A DNA stretch of 64,000 nucleotides from Lutispora thermophila DSM 19022 (GCF_900142105.1 NZ_FQZS01000008.1:62001-126000); one strand, 5' to 3'; numbered from the stretch's first letter, positions 44,804-54,828 are shown. Notes: generated by a model not told the origin, from the sequence alone. Translations and numbers: made by a program.

Positions 44804-46372
44804 TTATCCTAAATTATAGAAAAGTGGCGCACCGGGACCTAGAGGCAATCCCAACATATACCAGATCATAAACAGGGCGGTCCATCCTATTAAGAAGAAA
44901 ATTGAGTAGGGCAGCATAGTGGAGATTACACTACCGATCCCTGCTTTTTTATCATACTTTTGAAAGAATGCCACTGTCAGTACAAAGAAGGGCATTAATG
45001 GAGCGATAATATTTGTACAGGAGTCTCCTATTCTATAAGCAACTTGTGTAAGCTCAGGGGAAAATCCTAATTGCATAAACATAGGCACAAATATGGGAGC
45101 CATTATTGCCCATTTTGCAGAGTCTACTGCTATAAAAATATTTATGAAAGCTGTTAGGACAATGAAACATATAATTAAAGGAAGTCCCACGAATCCGACG
45201 GATTTCAAGAAGTTGGCGCCGGATACGGATATAATGGTACCTAAATTTGAGTAGTTAAAGCAAGCTGTGAATTGCGCTGCAAAGAAAATAAGCACCATAA
45301 AACTTGAAAGACCTGAAATTGCTTTGTTCATCAATGCAACAACATCTTTATCATTCTTGATTACTTTCGCGCCGATACCATAAAAAATACCTGGAATCAA
45401 GAACAGAAGCATCATAAAGAATATAATGCCACTCATAAATGGAGATTTAAGGATGCTGCCGGTTTGCGGATCTCTTAGAAGTCCGTTCTCTGGCAAGATT
45501 AAAATCAACATTATAATAACATAGACAAGTGCGGAGATTCCGGCAAATTTCATTCCTCTTTTCTCGTCAGCAGAAATATCATTGACGGTTTCATTGCTTT
45601 CAAAATTATAGGGTGATAGACGGGGTTCGATAATTTTTTCTGTTACTAATGTGCCTATTATAGTAATTACAAATGTAGAAATAAACATGAAATACCAGTT
45701 AGCCACAGGCATTACTGTGTAGTTAGGGTCAATCATCTGAGCTGCCTGTGTAGACATACCGGCAAACATGGGGTCGTTGGTACCGATCAGCAAGTTTGCG
45801 CTCCATCCGCCGGAAACTCCTGCAAATGCTGCGGCAAGGCCTGCAATAGGGTGTCTTTTGAATGCCATGAATAAAATTGCCCCCAGTGGAACCAATACAA
45901 CATAACCTGTTGAAGATGCGATGTTAGACATGATTCCCAGAAATACAACCACTGCGGTTACTGCCCTTTTTGGAGTTATGGCTACAACCTTTTTTAACAA
46001 GGCTGCCATAAATCCGGTTCCATCAGCTACACCGACGCCAAGTATGATGGTAAATACGGTACCGAGGGCAAAAAAGCTTGTAAAGTTATTTACCACGGTT
46101 GTCACCATATGGCGGATGCTGTCTGGAGAAAGCAGATTAACAGCGGCTACAGTTATTTCTTCTATTTTTCCTGTTGCGGAGTTATAGCCTTTATAAGTGA
46201 CTGATACTCCAGCTTTAGCGCAGATGAAGGATACGACAATGGTAATCAATGTTAGAACTACAAACAAGGTTGCGGGATCAGGCAACGCATTTCCCACTTT
46301 TTCTACACCGTCCAGTGCTCGCATGATAAAACCTTTTTTCTTGTTTTCATTTGATGTTTCTGGTTTGGACAT
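44804..46372 (-). CDS. AbgT-family transporter
   Basis: 522 residues with about twelve membrane helices. RALDGVEKVGNALPDPATLF at the start, SSTGYVVLVPLGAILFMAFK, AGVSGGWSANLLIGTNDPMF and IGDSCTNIIAPLMPFFVLTV are strong AbgT signatures, including the two re-entrant hairpin regions. E. coli AbgT takes up p-aminobenzoyl-glutamate; other members move sulfonamides or N-acylated amino acids and dipeptides. Partner hydrolases lie in the same sigma-54 unit and in the divergent gene. ATG is preceded by GGAGG. Substrate unproven. Confidence 0.92.
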   Translation of the reverse strand: MSKPETSNENKKKGFIMRALDGVEKVGNALPDPATLFVVLTLITIVVSFICAKAGVSVTYKGYNSATGKIEEITVAAVNLLSPDSIRHMVTTVVNNFTSFFALGTVFTIILGVGVADGTGFMAALLKKVVAITPKRAVTAVVVFLGIMSNIASSTGYVVLVPLGAILFMAFKRHPIAGLAAAFAGVSGGWSANLLIGTNDPMFAGMSTQAAQMIDPNYTVMPVANWYFMFISTFVITIIGTLVTEKIIEPRLSPYNFESNETVNDISADEKRGMKFAGISALVYVIIMLILILPENGLLRDPQTGSILKSPFMSGIIFFMMLLFLIPGIFYGIGAKVIKNDKDVVALMNKAISGLSSFMVLIFFAAQFTACFNYSNLGTIISVSGANFLKSVGFVGLPLIICFIVLTAFINIFIAVDSAKWAIMAPIFVPMFMQLGFSPELTQVAYRIGDSCTNIIAPLMPFFVLTVAFFQKYDKKAGIGSVISTMLPYSIFFLIGWTALFMIWYMLGLPLGPGAPLFYNLG

Positions 46373-46426
46373 TATTTCTTCCTCCTTTTGATTTTGGATT
46401 TTATTGAGAAATTGTAATAATCACTG

Positions 46427-47602
46427 TCATTTTATAAGTCTGTTTACAGCAATGTTCAGATTGTCCATAGCTTTTTCTAAAATATATCTCGGGCATGCAA
46501 CATTCAATCTCATAAATCCATTCTTTGCACCAAAGCTTCTGCCGTCATTGAGCCCTAGATGGGCTTCGTTTACCATGAAGCTTACAAGTTCATCTCCATT
46601 TAAACCTAAATCACGGCAATCCAGCCACATGAGATAAGTACTTTCCGGAAGATAGGTCTTTATTTGTGGAATGTTTTTCTCGCAATATTCTTTTACATAA
46701 ATCATGTTGCCCTCAATATGGGTAAGGAGTTGTTCCAACCATTCTTCCCCGTAATTATAAGCCGCTTCTACTGCAACAAGGCTGAAGCAATTGTTTCTGG
46801 TAATATCCATGCGCTTCCAAAATCTTTCGAATTTTTCCTTGACTTCCTTGTTTGGGAAAACTGTGGTAGAGGCTTGCAATCCTGCCAGATTAAAGGTCTT
46901 TGTAGCCGAGATGAACGTGATGGTGTTATTGGCGAATTCCTCTGAGATGGAGGCAAATGGGATATGTTTGTTGCCCCATAACATTAAGTCTGAATGAATC
47001 TCATCAGAAACCACCATAACATTATATTTAAGACACAACTCACCTATTTTTACAAGCTCTTCTCTAGTCCATACTCTACCTACAGGATTATGAGGGTTAC
47101 AGAGTATAAACAACTTTGGATGCTGTTTAAGTTTTTCTTCGAAATCATCAAAATCCACTGAGTAATGATAGTTTTCTTCTTTGAGCTCGCTGGTAAGAGC
47201 TATACGACCCCAGTTTTCAACTGAATCAAAGAACTCAGAGTATACAGGCGTCATAAATAGTATTTTATCATTTTCTTCACTAAACTCTTTGATGGCGGTA
47301 CATAAAGCAGGCACAACTCCTAGATTAAAACCAACTAGGTTTCTGTCGATTTGCCAGTTGTTTCGTCTTTTTTGCCAATTGCAGATTGCTTCAAAATAGG
47401 AATCTGGGCGAGATGTATAACCGAAAATGCCCTGTTTTGCTCTTTCTTGAATGGCATCAATTATTGGCTGAGCAACCTTAAGATCCATATCAGCGATCCA
47501 AAGAGGAATTATATCACCTCTACCAAATTTGCTTTTTACTTCATCATATTTTGCTGAAAAATTTTTGCTGCGATCAATGGGTTCGTTAAAATTGTACTTC
47601 AT
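46427..47602 (-). CDS. MalY/PatB-type C-S lyase (PLP-dependent aminotransferase fold)
   Basis: 391 residues of fold type I. Signatures: PLWIADMDLKVAQPIIDAIQ, FGYTSRPDSYFEAICNWQKR, LCNPHNPVGRVWTREEL and the PLP lysine in FISATKTFNLAGLQAS. These are the cystathionine beta-lyase-like MalY/PatB group, which split L-cystathionine, cystine or S-substituted cysteines to pyruvate, ammonia and a thiol. First gene of the sigma-54 unit; it starts about 35 bases after the predicted transcript start. This implies that the pathway handles a cysteine derivative, though transamination is also possible. Confidence 0.9.
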   Translation of the reverse strand: MKYNFNEPIDRSKNFSAKYDEVKSKFGRGDIIPLWIADMDLKVAQPIIDAIQERAKQGIFGYTSRPDSYFEAICNWQKRRNNWQIDRNLVGFNLGVVPALCTAIKEFSEENDKILFMTPVYSEFFDSVENWGRIALTSELKEENYHYSVDFDDFEEKLKQHPKLFILCNPHNPVGRVWTREELVKIGELCLKYNVMVVSDEIHSDLMLWGNKHIPFASISEEFANNTITFISATKTFNLAGLQASTTVFPNKEVKEKFERFWKRMDITRNNCFSLVAVEAAYNYGEEWLEQLLTHIEGNMIYVKEYCEKNIPQIKTYLPESTYLMWLDCRDLGLNGDELVSFMVNEAHLGLNDGRSFGAKNGFMRLNVACPRYILEKAMDNLNIAVNRLIK

Positions 47603-47644
47603 TTAAGATTCATCCTTTCATCAAATATTTGACATTATACTCAA

Positions 47645-47663
47645 GATGCAAAAAGGATGCCAA
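47645..47663 (-). promoter_or_regulatory. Sigma-54 promoter of the MalY-AbgT-M24-CoADR unit
   Basis: Minus strand TTGGCATCCTTTTTGCATC: -24 TTGGCA and -12 TTGCA with exactly ten bases between GG and GC. It points at the MalY gene start at 47602, from the end of a sigma-54 activator gene. Confidence 0.8.
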
Positions 47664-47671
47664 ATGCAAAT

Positions 47672-47698
47672 TGGCAGGGATTGTGAGTTTCCCTGCCA
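47672..47698. promoter_or_regulatory. Perfect inverted repeat beside the sigma-54 promoter
   Basis: TGGCAGGGA (47672-47680), 9-base loop, TCCCTGCCA (47690-47698). It lacks a T run on the minus strand, so it may be a weak terminator for the activator gene or a protein-binding site immediately upstream of the -24 element. Confidence 0.5.
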
Positions 47699-47795
47699 GA
47701 CAACTCAAAAAATTTCTGAGATAATTATTAAGAGAAAGATATCCAATGAAGTATTAAATGGTTAAAAATCATAAAACTTTAACCATATTAGCCAT

Positions 47796-49865
47796 TTATC
47801 CCAATTGCTCAAGAAAACGAATACCTTTTTTTGTTATCTTGCTGCCACCTCGCCCTTTTGAGATTTTTACAAGTTTAAAGCTGTCCATTTGTAAAAGCAA
47901 TCCTCGCACCTCTTGCTCTGTTAGAAGAATGCCTTGTCTTTCGGCTTGTTTTGAAATAGCTTTGCGACCTATGGATGTACCGTTTTTAGATGCTTCATAA
48001 AGTTGTGATAGGATGAAACGATAATCTTCTTCACGGCTGCCTATGGTCTTCAAAATTAATTGAAAATCGGCCTTTTCCTTTTCATCCATATTGTCCTTGT
48101 TTAATGAAGAAGTATTATTTTTTAGAGCAGGAGGAAGATCATCATACTCCACTACCGGAATATTCATGTAGGTAAGATATTCTACATAATTGTGCAACTC
48201 TCGTACATTGCCGCTCCAATTGTGCTTCATAAAGATGTCTTCTGCTTCCTTGGAAAGAACAAATTTACCTCCCAGATCAGATTTTATTTTATTCAATAAC
48301 AATAAAATATCATCACCTCTTTCTCTTAAAGGAGGCAATTCGATGGGGAGGGTATTAAGCCTGTAATATAAATCTTTGCGAAATGTACCGTTTTCTACTA
48401 GTTTCATGAGATTTTCGTTGGTTGCTGCAATAATACGTACATCAACGCTGATAATTTTGTTGCCACCTACCCGCAACACCTCTTTTTCTTGTATCACACG
48501 AAGGAGCTTTACCTGTAAATCTGCACTCATTCCTTCAATTTCATCCAGAAACAATGTTCCTTTATGGGCAAATTCAAAAAGTCCCAACTTGCCGCCTTTT
48601 TTTGCGCCAGTGAAGGCGCCTTCCTCGTAGCCAAACAATTCGCTTTCCAGCAGGTTGTCCGGAATGGCTGCACAGTTAATAGCTACAAATGGATAATCTC
48701 TTCTGGGAGAATGATTGTGAATGGCGTGGGCAAAAAGCTCTTTTCCTGTACCGCTTTCTCCCGTAATCAAAATTGAACCATTGGTTGCAGCCATCTTTTT
48801 GGCTATATCGATGGCCTTTTTTATAGGGGGACTGTTTCCTGTGATATCGCTGAATACGTACTTAGCTTTGTGACCTTTGTTCAAAAGTTGCATTCTCAGT
48901 TTGTGCTGGGTATATTCTTCGTCCGTAAAACGTTTTAGCAAGGCAAAAGCGCCTATATATTTATTTCCTCTTATGACTGGTGTTATTGTGAGACTGATAT
49001 CTGTATCCATGACTTTAATCAGGCGGGATTTAATTTCATATAAATTCTTGCGACATTCCTCAAAAGGGATAAAGGGAAGAACTTCTTTTGCCGGTTTGTT
49101 CATTACCAAGTTCTTTTTTATGCCTAGGATCTCTTCTACTTTAGGATTATAGGCGAATATGCGGTCTTCATCATTTATTGCTATAATTCCTTCGTCGAGG
49201 ATGTTTATTAGAATCTCAAATTGGCTTTCCAATCTTATAGAACGGCCGAACAGGAGATCGAAGTTGTAGCTGTTATCCGCTATAGAATTGAAATAATCTC
49301 TAAACTTGTTTTGCTCCAAAAAATATTCTAAATTAAGTTTTAAAGCGATTTCTACAATGGTTGCGGCATCTAATACTCTGGGTCCGATATCCATAATTCT
49401 GGTGACGAAGGAAGGTACATATCTTTTTTCTCCGGGAGTGATTGCAAAATCTAGTTTTGGGAACTCCTCCATATCAGGATATACAGGGACAAATTCAATA
49501 TTGTTTACACCCAACTGGTTAAGGCGCGTTACTCCCTCGATGGCCATTTTGCTGCTAAGGTTTACGAACATGGCTTTAGTTCCTTTTGGCAGGGATAATA
49601 ACTCCTTTAAACTTTGTTTGGTAAAAGTGACTCGAATTTCTACTATGTTCCCGTCCAAGGGGATATATTTGTTGATATCTTCAATGCTATCAAAGGCATC
49701 TGTGGAAACCACATATAAATCGGCTTTTCGAATAGAACGGGCGGTACCGTCTTGAATGTTATAAGTATCTATTTTAATAATGTCACCGAACAAATCTTTT
49801 AACTGCAATGCATAAAAGTATACTGCTTGAGAATCCAGAGTGATAAGGGCTATCTGTTTTTGCAT
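47796..49865 (-). CDS. Sigma-54-dependent transcription activator with PAS domain and winged-helix C-terminus
   Basis: 689 residues. Residues 1-190 form an unassigned ligand-sensing region of the PrpR kind (DLYVVSTDAFDSIEDI). A PAS-like domain follows (LINILDEGIIAINDEDRIFA), then an AAA+ domain with GESGTGKELFAHAI, GYEEGAFTGAKKGG (the sigma-54 contact loop), LFLDEIEGMSADLQ and FRKDLYYRLNTLPI. The C-terminus has no Fis-type helix; instead KISKGRGGSKITKKGIRFLE suggests a winged helix for DNA binding. Two divergent -24/-12 promoters flank it, so it should switch on both units when its small-molecule ligand is present. Confidence 0.92.
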   Translation of the reverse strand: MQKQIALITLDSQAVYFYALQLKDLFGDIIKIDTYNIQDGTARSIRKADLYVVSTDAFDSIEDINKYIPLDGNIVEIRVTFTKQSLKELLSLPKGTKAMFVNLSSKMAIEGVTRLNQLGVNNIEFVPVYPDMEEFPKLDFAITPGEKRYVPSFVTRIMDIGPRVLDAATIVEIALKLNLEYFLEQNKFRDYFNSIADNSYNFDLLFGRSIRLESQFEILINILDEGIIAINDEDRIFAYNPKVEEILGIKKNLVMNKPAKEVLPFIPFEECRKNLYEIKSRLIKVMDTDISLTITPVIRGNKYIGAFALLKRFTDEEYTQHKLRMQLLNKGHKAKYVFSDITGNSPPIKKAIDIAKKMAATNGSILITGESGTGKELFAHAIHNHSPRRDYPFVAINCAAIPDNLLESELFGYEEGAFTGAKKGGKLGLFEFAHKGTLFLDEIEGMSADLQVKLLRVIQEKEVLRVGGNKIISVDVRIIAATNENLMKLVENGTFRKDLYYRLNTLPIELPPLRERGDDILLLLNKIKSDLGGKFVLSKEAEDIFMKHNWSGNVRELHNYVEYLTYMNIPVVEYDDLPPALKNNTSSLNKDNMDEKEKADFQLILKTIGSREEDYRFILSQLYEASKNGTSIGRKAISKQAERQGILLTEQEVRGLLLQMDSFKLVKISKGRGGSKITKKGIRFLEQLG

Positions 49866-49966
49866 AAGAATCTTCCTTTCTACGATATAGGGTGACTTTA
49901 AACTTACTATTATTATTTGATGTATAAATACTCATGTCAAGCATAACCGGATATTGTTCTAAGATA

Positions 49967-49984
49967 TTGGCATTAATTTTGCTT
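49967..49984 (+). promoter_or_regulatory. Sigma-54 promoter of the M20 amidohydrolase gene
   Basis: TTGGCATTAATTTTGCTT, with GG at 49969-49970 and GC at 49981-49982, ten bases apart. It lies 47 bases before the ATG at 50031, in the gap between the activator and the hydrolase. Confidence 0.8.
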
Positions 49985-50030
49985 TTATTTGAATCTAGAT
50001 CTTATTATCTAGAAGAAAGGTTGTGTAAGT

Positions 50031-51206
50031 ATGCCGAATTTCTTAGAAAGCGCCAATCAAATAAAAGAAGAACTGATTTCCAATCGCAGGTTTTTGCATC
50101 AAATACCTGAGATTGGAAGTGATTTGCCTAAGACCACTGACTTTGTAAAGAAAAAATTGACTGAAATTGGTGTTGAACCGAAAGAAATATGTAAAAGTGG
50201 AGTTACTGCCACCATAGGTGGAAAAAAAGGAGGAAAAGTTTTTTTATTACGTGCAGATATGGATGCTCTTCCGATGATAGAAGACAGCGGGTTGGAATTT
50301 TCATCATCCAATGGCTGTGCACATGCTTGTGGACATGATATCCATACAGCAATGCTATTAGGTGCGGCAAAAATATTAAAAAAGTATGAAGGAGAGCTTG
50401 AAGGCACTGTAAAATTGATGTTTCAACCAGGCGAAGAAAAACTGGAGGGGGCCAATGCCATGTTGGAGGCAGGCATTCTGGAGAATCCAAAGGTGGATGC
50501 AGCTATGGCACTCCATGTATTTCCTGGTGATTTGCATGTGGGAATGATATATTGGGGTACAGGTCCTATTCTGGCCTCGTCTGATCTGTTTCGTATAACT
50601 GTCACCGGTAAAGGGGGACATGGTGCAATACCTCAGGATGCAGTTGATCCTATTAATGTTGCCGCCCATATTCATATAGCTCTGCAAGAGGTTCTCGCCA
50701 GAGAAATTAATCCCCAGGAGCCTGTGGTAATAACCATTGGGTCCTTTAACGGAGGAGATGCCTACAATATTATTCCGGAAACAGTTGTTATGAAAGGAAG
50801 TATTCGAACTTTCTCAGAAGATGTAAGGGACTTTGTTAAAAAACGTCTGACGGAAATTGCGGATCTAACGGCGAAGGCCTATCGTGCCGAGTGTAGGGTG
50901 GAATATGTGAGCGGCATTGCACCAACTGTCAATAATGAGATCCTAGCATTGGAATTAAGAGGATATATGAGCGAGATTGCAGATCAGTTGATTCCATTTC
51001 CCAAACAAATGGGTTCTGAAGACTTTGCATTGATTACACAAGCCGTTCCATCTGTATTTTTCGGTATAGGGGCTGGTGGCGAGGATCCCCAGTATCATAA
51101 GGGTGGTTCTCACAATCCTAAAGTAATATTTAATGAAGACGTTCTTCCTCTTGGCGCAGCGTTGTTTTCGCATTGTGCCTATAGTTGGTTGAAAAATCAT
51201 CGATAA
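50031..51206 (+). CDS. M20-family amidohydrolase (N-acyl amino acid / hippurate hydrolase type)
   Basis: 391 residues. Zinc or manganese ligands: His-His in GCAHACGHDIHTAM, the Asp in ALPMIEDSG region and Glu-Glu in MFQPGEEKLEGA, then HV in MALHVFPGDL, and the C-terminal MGSEDFALIT. A dimerisation lid domain lies in between (VTGKGGHGAIPQDAVDPI). Members remove acyl groups from N-acyl amino acids, hippurate or auxin conjugates. Controlled by a sigma-54 promoter and divergent to the activator, it likely acts on the compound imported by AbgT. Confidence 0.92.
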   Translation: MPNFLESANQIKEELISNRRFLHQIPEIGSDLPKTTDFVKKKLTEIGVEPKEICKSGVTATIGGKKGGKVFLLRADMDALPMIEDSGLEFSSSNGCAHACGHDIHTAMLLGAAKILKKYEGELEGTVKLMFQPGEEKLEGANAMLEAGILENPKVDAAMALHVFPGDLHVGMIYWGTGPILASSDLFRITVTGKGGHGAIPQDAVDPINVAAHIHIALQEVLAREINPQEPVVITIGSFNGGDAYNIIPETVVMKGSIRTFSEDVRDFVKKRLTEIADLTAKAYRAECRVEYVSGIAPTVNNEILALELRGYMSEIADQLIPFPKQMGSEDFALITQAVPSVFFGIGAGGEDPQYHKGGSHNPKVIFNEDVLPLGAALFSHCAYSWLKNHR

Positions 51207-51473
51207 ACCCAATTTAGAATATCTTTACAAAATGAAGCGCTCTTTGAATAAGCATCAGCTTACATCAAGAGTGCTTAAATATTATAAGAATTTTGCAGAT
51301 TATATATAAATATAGAGATAATATATAAACTGGGATAGAAGATGAACTACATATTGGTTAAGATTAGGAAATGTTAATAAGAGTTGTGAGCATATAGTTT
51401 AATAAAGCTAAATAGACATCCTTATGCCGATATATTATACTAATAATTAGAAATTTGAATATCGGGTGATGCT

Positions 51474-52832
51474 ATGACCAAGCTGGAAAGGATAATAAAG
51501 GATAAAGAATTTATATTTGAAAGTCTTCATGATGGTATATCCATAATAGATCACAGAGGCATCGTTGTCTATGTAAACAACTCCAATACCAGGATAACCA
51601 GGAAGGACAAAAGCTATTTCATAGGCAAGCATGTGCAGGATGTGGTGCCTGATTCTGGTATGCTTGGAGTATTGGAAACAGGGAAAAAGTTGGTAGACAT
51701 AACTACCCATGTATATGACGCCACCGTCATATCCAATATAGTACCAATATTGGATGGTGAACGGATCATTGGCGTCATATCCATATTCAGAGATATAACC
51801 GAGATTAAGAAACTCAACGATAAGTTGGAGTATGCCAATACTACCATAAAACAGCTTTATGAAAAGCTGCATGAAGTAAATGAGAATAAAAGCGACCTGG
51901 TGGTAGGAAAGAGCCAGGCCATGAAGGAAGTAATGAAATATGCCTTAAAAGCTGGCATGGTTGACTCAAACCTTCTCATAGAGGGAGAAAGCGGAACAGG
52001 AAAAGAAGTATTGGCTAGATTTGTGCACAAGAACAGTCCACGAAAGGGCAAGCCTTTTTTGGTGGTCAATTGCGCTTCCATACCCTTTAATCTTCTTGAG
52101 AGTGAACTTTTTGGCTATGAGGAAGGTGCCTTTACGGGCGCAAGAAAAGGAGGACATCCCGGCTTTTTTGAGATGGCTGCCGGCGGAACACTTTTGCTGG
52201 ATGAAATAGGCGATATGGATATTGCTCTTCAATCTAAAATACTGAGAGTCATTCAAAACAAAGAGATAATAAAGGTTGGAGGCAATAAGATAATTCCTGT
52301 GGATGTGCGAATTATAGCAGCAACCCACAAGGATCTCAGATCGCTGGTGGCTTCGGGGAAGTTCAGGGAAGATTTGTATTACAGGCTTGAAGTCATAAAG
52401 ATATATATTCCGCCTTTGAGAGAGAGGAAGGAAGATATTATATATTATATAGACAACATGCTCGGCAAGATGGGCAAAAAAATAGGAAGAGATGTGAGGA
52501 TGGGAGAAGACGCCCTGAAGATACTCAATAGTTATGATTATCCAGGAAATATAAGGGAACTGGAAAACATAATCGAAAGGGCTGTGGTAATGGATGAAGA
52601 CGGAATCATTTCCAAAAAGGATCTTCCTCTCTATGTAACTGAGCAAGCTCCAAAAGGCAGCAGTCAGCTTAGTTTGCAATATCAGGACCACTTCCCTACC
52701 ATGGAAGAAGTGGAAGCCGATGTCATAAGAAAGGCTCTGGATAAATATAAAAGCAAATCGAAGGCAGCGGATGTCTTGAATATATCAAGAGCGGCTTTGT
52801 ATAGGAAAATGAAGAATTTTGATATAAAATAA
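51474..52832 (+). CDS. Sigma-54-dependent activator with PAS domain and Fis-type HTH
   Basis: 452 residues. A single PAS domain (FESLHDGISIIDHRGIVVYV, DITEIKKLNDKL) is joined to an AAA+ domain: GESGTGKEVLARFV, GYEEGAFTGARKGG, LLLDEIGDMDIALQ, FREDLYYRLEVIKI. A Fis-like helix-turn-helix ends the protein (KSKAADVLNISRAALYRKMK). It lacks a receiver domain, so it senses a ligand through PAS rather than phosphorylation. The nearest downstream -24/-12 promoter is that of tryptophanase, which makes this a probable aromatic or indole-pathway activator similar in role to TyrR (inference). Confidence 0.92.
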   Translation: MTKLERIIKDKEFIFESLHDGISIIDHRGIVVYVNNSNTRITRKDKSYFIGKHVQDVVPDSGMLGVLETGKKLVDITTHVYDATVISNIVPILDGERIIGVISIFRDITEIKKLNDKLEYANTTIKQLYEKLHEVNENKSDLVVGKSQAMKEVMKYALKAGMVDSNLLIEGESGTGKEVLARFVHKNSPRKGKPFLVVNCASIPFNLLESELFGYEEGAFTGARKGGHPGFFEMAAGGTLLLDEIGDMDIALQSKILRVIQNKEIIKVGGNKIIPVDVRIIAATHKDLRSLVASGKFREDLYYRLEVIKIYIPPLRERKEDIIYYIDNMLGKMGKKIGRDVRMGEDALKILNSYDYPGNIRELENIIERAVVMDEDGIISKKDLPLYVTEQAPKGSSQLSLQYQDHFPTMEEVEADVIRKALDKYKSKSKAADVLNISRAALYRKMKNFDIK

Positions 52833-52944
52833 TGCTTTAAAAAACCAATATTATAAATTTAGGCCATTATCTGTCTAAATATGGTGTTTTATGTATCTGT
52901 GTGATAAAATATGTAATAGCAATACTATATTGGAGGTGACTACT

Positions 52945-54642
52945 ATGAACATCTCAAAGCTGTTAAAATTCATGGGATTCATATTTATTATTCTATCTCT
53001 GCTAAACGGTGGAAGCATATACTACTTTAACACAGCAATTGAAAAAGAACGATTTGCAGTAGACAGACAAGCAGAAATACAGAGACTGGCAACGGCATTA
53101 ATCGATAGTGCAGAGGAAAAAACTGATGCAGCCAGGGCTTATGTTCAATATGGATTTGAAATAAGTTATGGAAACTATATGACAGAAGTAAATGAAGCAA
53201 AAACCGGAGAAAAGATACTAAATAGATTGAAGGAATTGGATATTTCTAAGGATAGTATGAAGCACTTGGAAAGTGCAATGTCAGTATATAACACGCTTAC
53301 TGATACAGAAATGAGAGCCATAGAGATGTATAAAAACGGGGAAAAGGATATGGCTCTGGCTTTAGTTACTGGATCTTCCTACGATGCAACCAAAACCACC
53401 TTGAATAACTATTTAAAGTTATTTGAAAATAAAATAAATGAAGAAGCTAAAGCCTACACATCACAAATAATGGTTAAAACGGACTATCTATTCGCAATAA
53501 TTGTTGTAACCTCGTCATTACTCGTAGCATTCGTACTATTCACTTTTGTCATTTTAAGCAGGAAAATCTCCAGGCTTACCGATATATCAAATAAAATGAC
53601 AGAGCTATCAAATAACGAAGGTGATTTGACCTCCCAATTGCAGATTAAGAGCAAGGATGAGGTAGGTAAAATAGGAACTGCCTTTAATAAGATGGTCTCA
53701 AATCTTAGAAGCTTGATTTCAGAAGTAAATGACACAACTGAGTTGGTTGCCAGTGAAACTAAGAAGCTTGAAGCTACAATCATGGAAGTTTCTACAAGAA
53801 TGAAAGGTATAAATCAATCAGTGGAAGAAATAACAGGAGGAGCAGAGGAATTAAGTGCTACCACTGAGGAAGTCAATGCTTTTATAGAAGAAATATCAAG
53901 TGCTGCAATCCAGCTTGAAACTAGAGCAGAAGAAGCAAGAAAATCTTCGCAGGAAATTCATGAAAGAGCTGTCGCTATAAAAAATGAATCCGCTAATGCC
54001 ATGGAAAGAGGCAATGTTCTTTATGAAGAGAAATATGATGTAATCGAAAAAGCTATACAGCAAGGGCAGGTAGTTGATGAAGTAAGGATAATGGCTGATT
54101 CTATAGGGGATATTGCGGCTCAAACCAATCTTTTGGCATTAAATGCGGCCATAGAAGCCGCACGGGTAGGAGAAGCAGGAAAAGGTTTTGCGGTAGTTGC
54201 TGATGAAGTGAGGAAGCTTGCTGAGCAGTCAAGCGAAGCCGTAAGTAAAATACATAGTGTTGTAGAGAAAGTAGAAGCGGCTTTCAAAAATCTCTCCGTG
54301 GGTTCAAGTGAACTTCTTGAATTCTTATCCAATGAAATGAAACCAAGCTACCAACTGTTGATGAATACAGGTGATCAGTATAGCAAAGATGCAGAGTTTA
54401 TAAATAAGATGGCTGACGAGATACTATCTGCTGTAAGAACAATGAGAGAATCTATAGAACAGGTTAGTGGTTCCATACAAAATGTATCCGCTATTGCTGA
54501 GGAATCAGCGGCAGGAACCGAAGAGATATACGGTACTGTAAGCGAAAGTGTTGAAGAAGTAGAGGGTTTAGTAAAGTCTGCCAAAGAGCAGCAGGAAATG
54601 GCTTTAAAGCTAAAAGAATTAATAAGCCGATTCAAAATTTAA
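52945..54642 (+). CDS. Membrane-bound methyl-accepting chemotaxis protein
   Basis: 565 residues from ATG 52945 after GGAGGTGAC. It has the usual order: membrane helix 1 (about 5-25), a four-helix-bundle sensor outside the membrane (about 30-185), helix 2 ([18 protein letters not shown]), HAMP ([20 protein letters not shown]), and the signalling hairpin with tip [20 protein letters not shown]. It senses an extracellular small molecule; identity unknown. It lies between the PAS activator and tryptophanase, perhaps guiding cells toward an amino acid the locus degrades. Confidence 0.93.
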   Translation: MNISKLLKFMGFIFIILSLLNGGSIYYFNTAIEKERFAVDRQAEIQRLATALIDSAEEKTDAARAYVQYGFEISYGNYMTEVNEAKTGEKILNRLKELDISKDSMKHLESAMSVYNTLTDTEMRAIEMYKNGEKDMALALVTGSSYDATKTTLNNYLKLFENKINEEAKAYTSQIMVKTDYLFAIIVVTSSLLVAFVLFTFVILSRKISRLTDISNKMTELSNNEGDLTSQLQIKSKDEVGKIGTAFNKMVSNLRSLISEVNDTTELVASETKKLEATIMEVSTRMKGINQSVEEITGGAEELSATTEEVNAFIEEISSAAIQLETRAEEARKSSQEIHERAVAIKNESANAMERGNVLYEEKYDVIEKAIQQGQVVDEVRIMADSIGDIAAQTNLLALNAAIEAARVGEAGKGFAVVADEVRKLAEQSSEAVSKIHSVVEKVEAAFKNLSVGSSELLEFLSNEMKPSYQLLMNTGDQYSKDAEFINKMADEILSAVRTMRESIEQVSGSIQNVSAIAEESAAGTEEIYGTVSESVEEVEGLVKSAKEQQEMALKLKELISRFKI

Positions 54643-54653
54643 AAAGTGTAACA

Positions 54654-54697
54654 AAAAGACACATAATTCACGATTTGAAGAATTATGTGTCTTTTTC
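54654..54697 (+). terminator. Terminator of the chemoreceptor gene
   Basis: AAAAGACACATAATTC pairs with GAATTATGTGTCTTTT, followed by more T residues. Confidence 0.85.
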
Positions 54698-54719
54698 TGA
54701 AACAGTTAAAAAATGTATA

Positions 54720-54736
54720 TGTATCATAATGATACA
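54720..54736. promoter_or_regulatory. 17-bp perfect palindrome, candidate activator site for tnaA
   Basis: TGTATCAT-A-ATGATACA lies about 95 bases before the -24 element of tnaA, the usual place of an enhancer-binding site for sigma-54 activators. A similar, less perfect site (TGTATC-N5-GATAAA) occurs near 52889-52905 before the chemoreceptor gene. Confidence 0.6.
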
Positions 54737-54828
54737 ATTTGCTTTAATGTTTAATGCATCAATGTTATAGACATATCTCTAGACGGCTGGTTCAAACATG
54801 TTCATAGGAGCATGTGCAAGAATTTACC

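Noticed and set aside
51235-51276. Strong terminator after the M20 gene
   Set aside because: AAGCGCTCTT can pair with AAGAGTGCTT, but there is no T run behind it, so I did not list it as a terminator.
54754-54807. TnaC-like leader peptide before tnaA
   Set aside because: A 17-codon frame exists, but it has no Trp codon, no ribosome site and no Rho- or stem-based terminator behind it.
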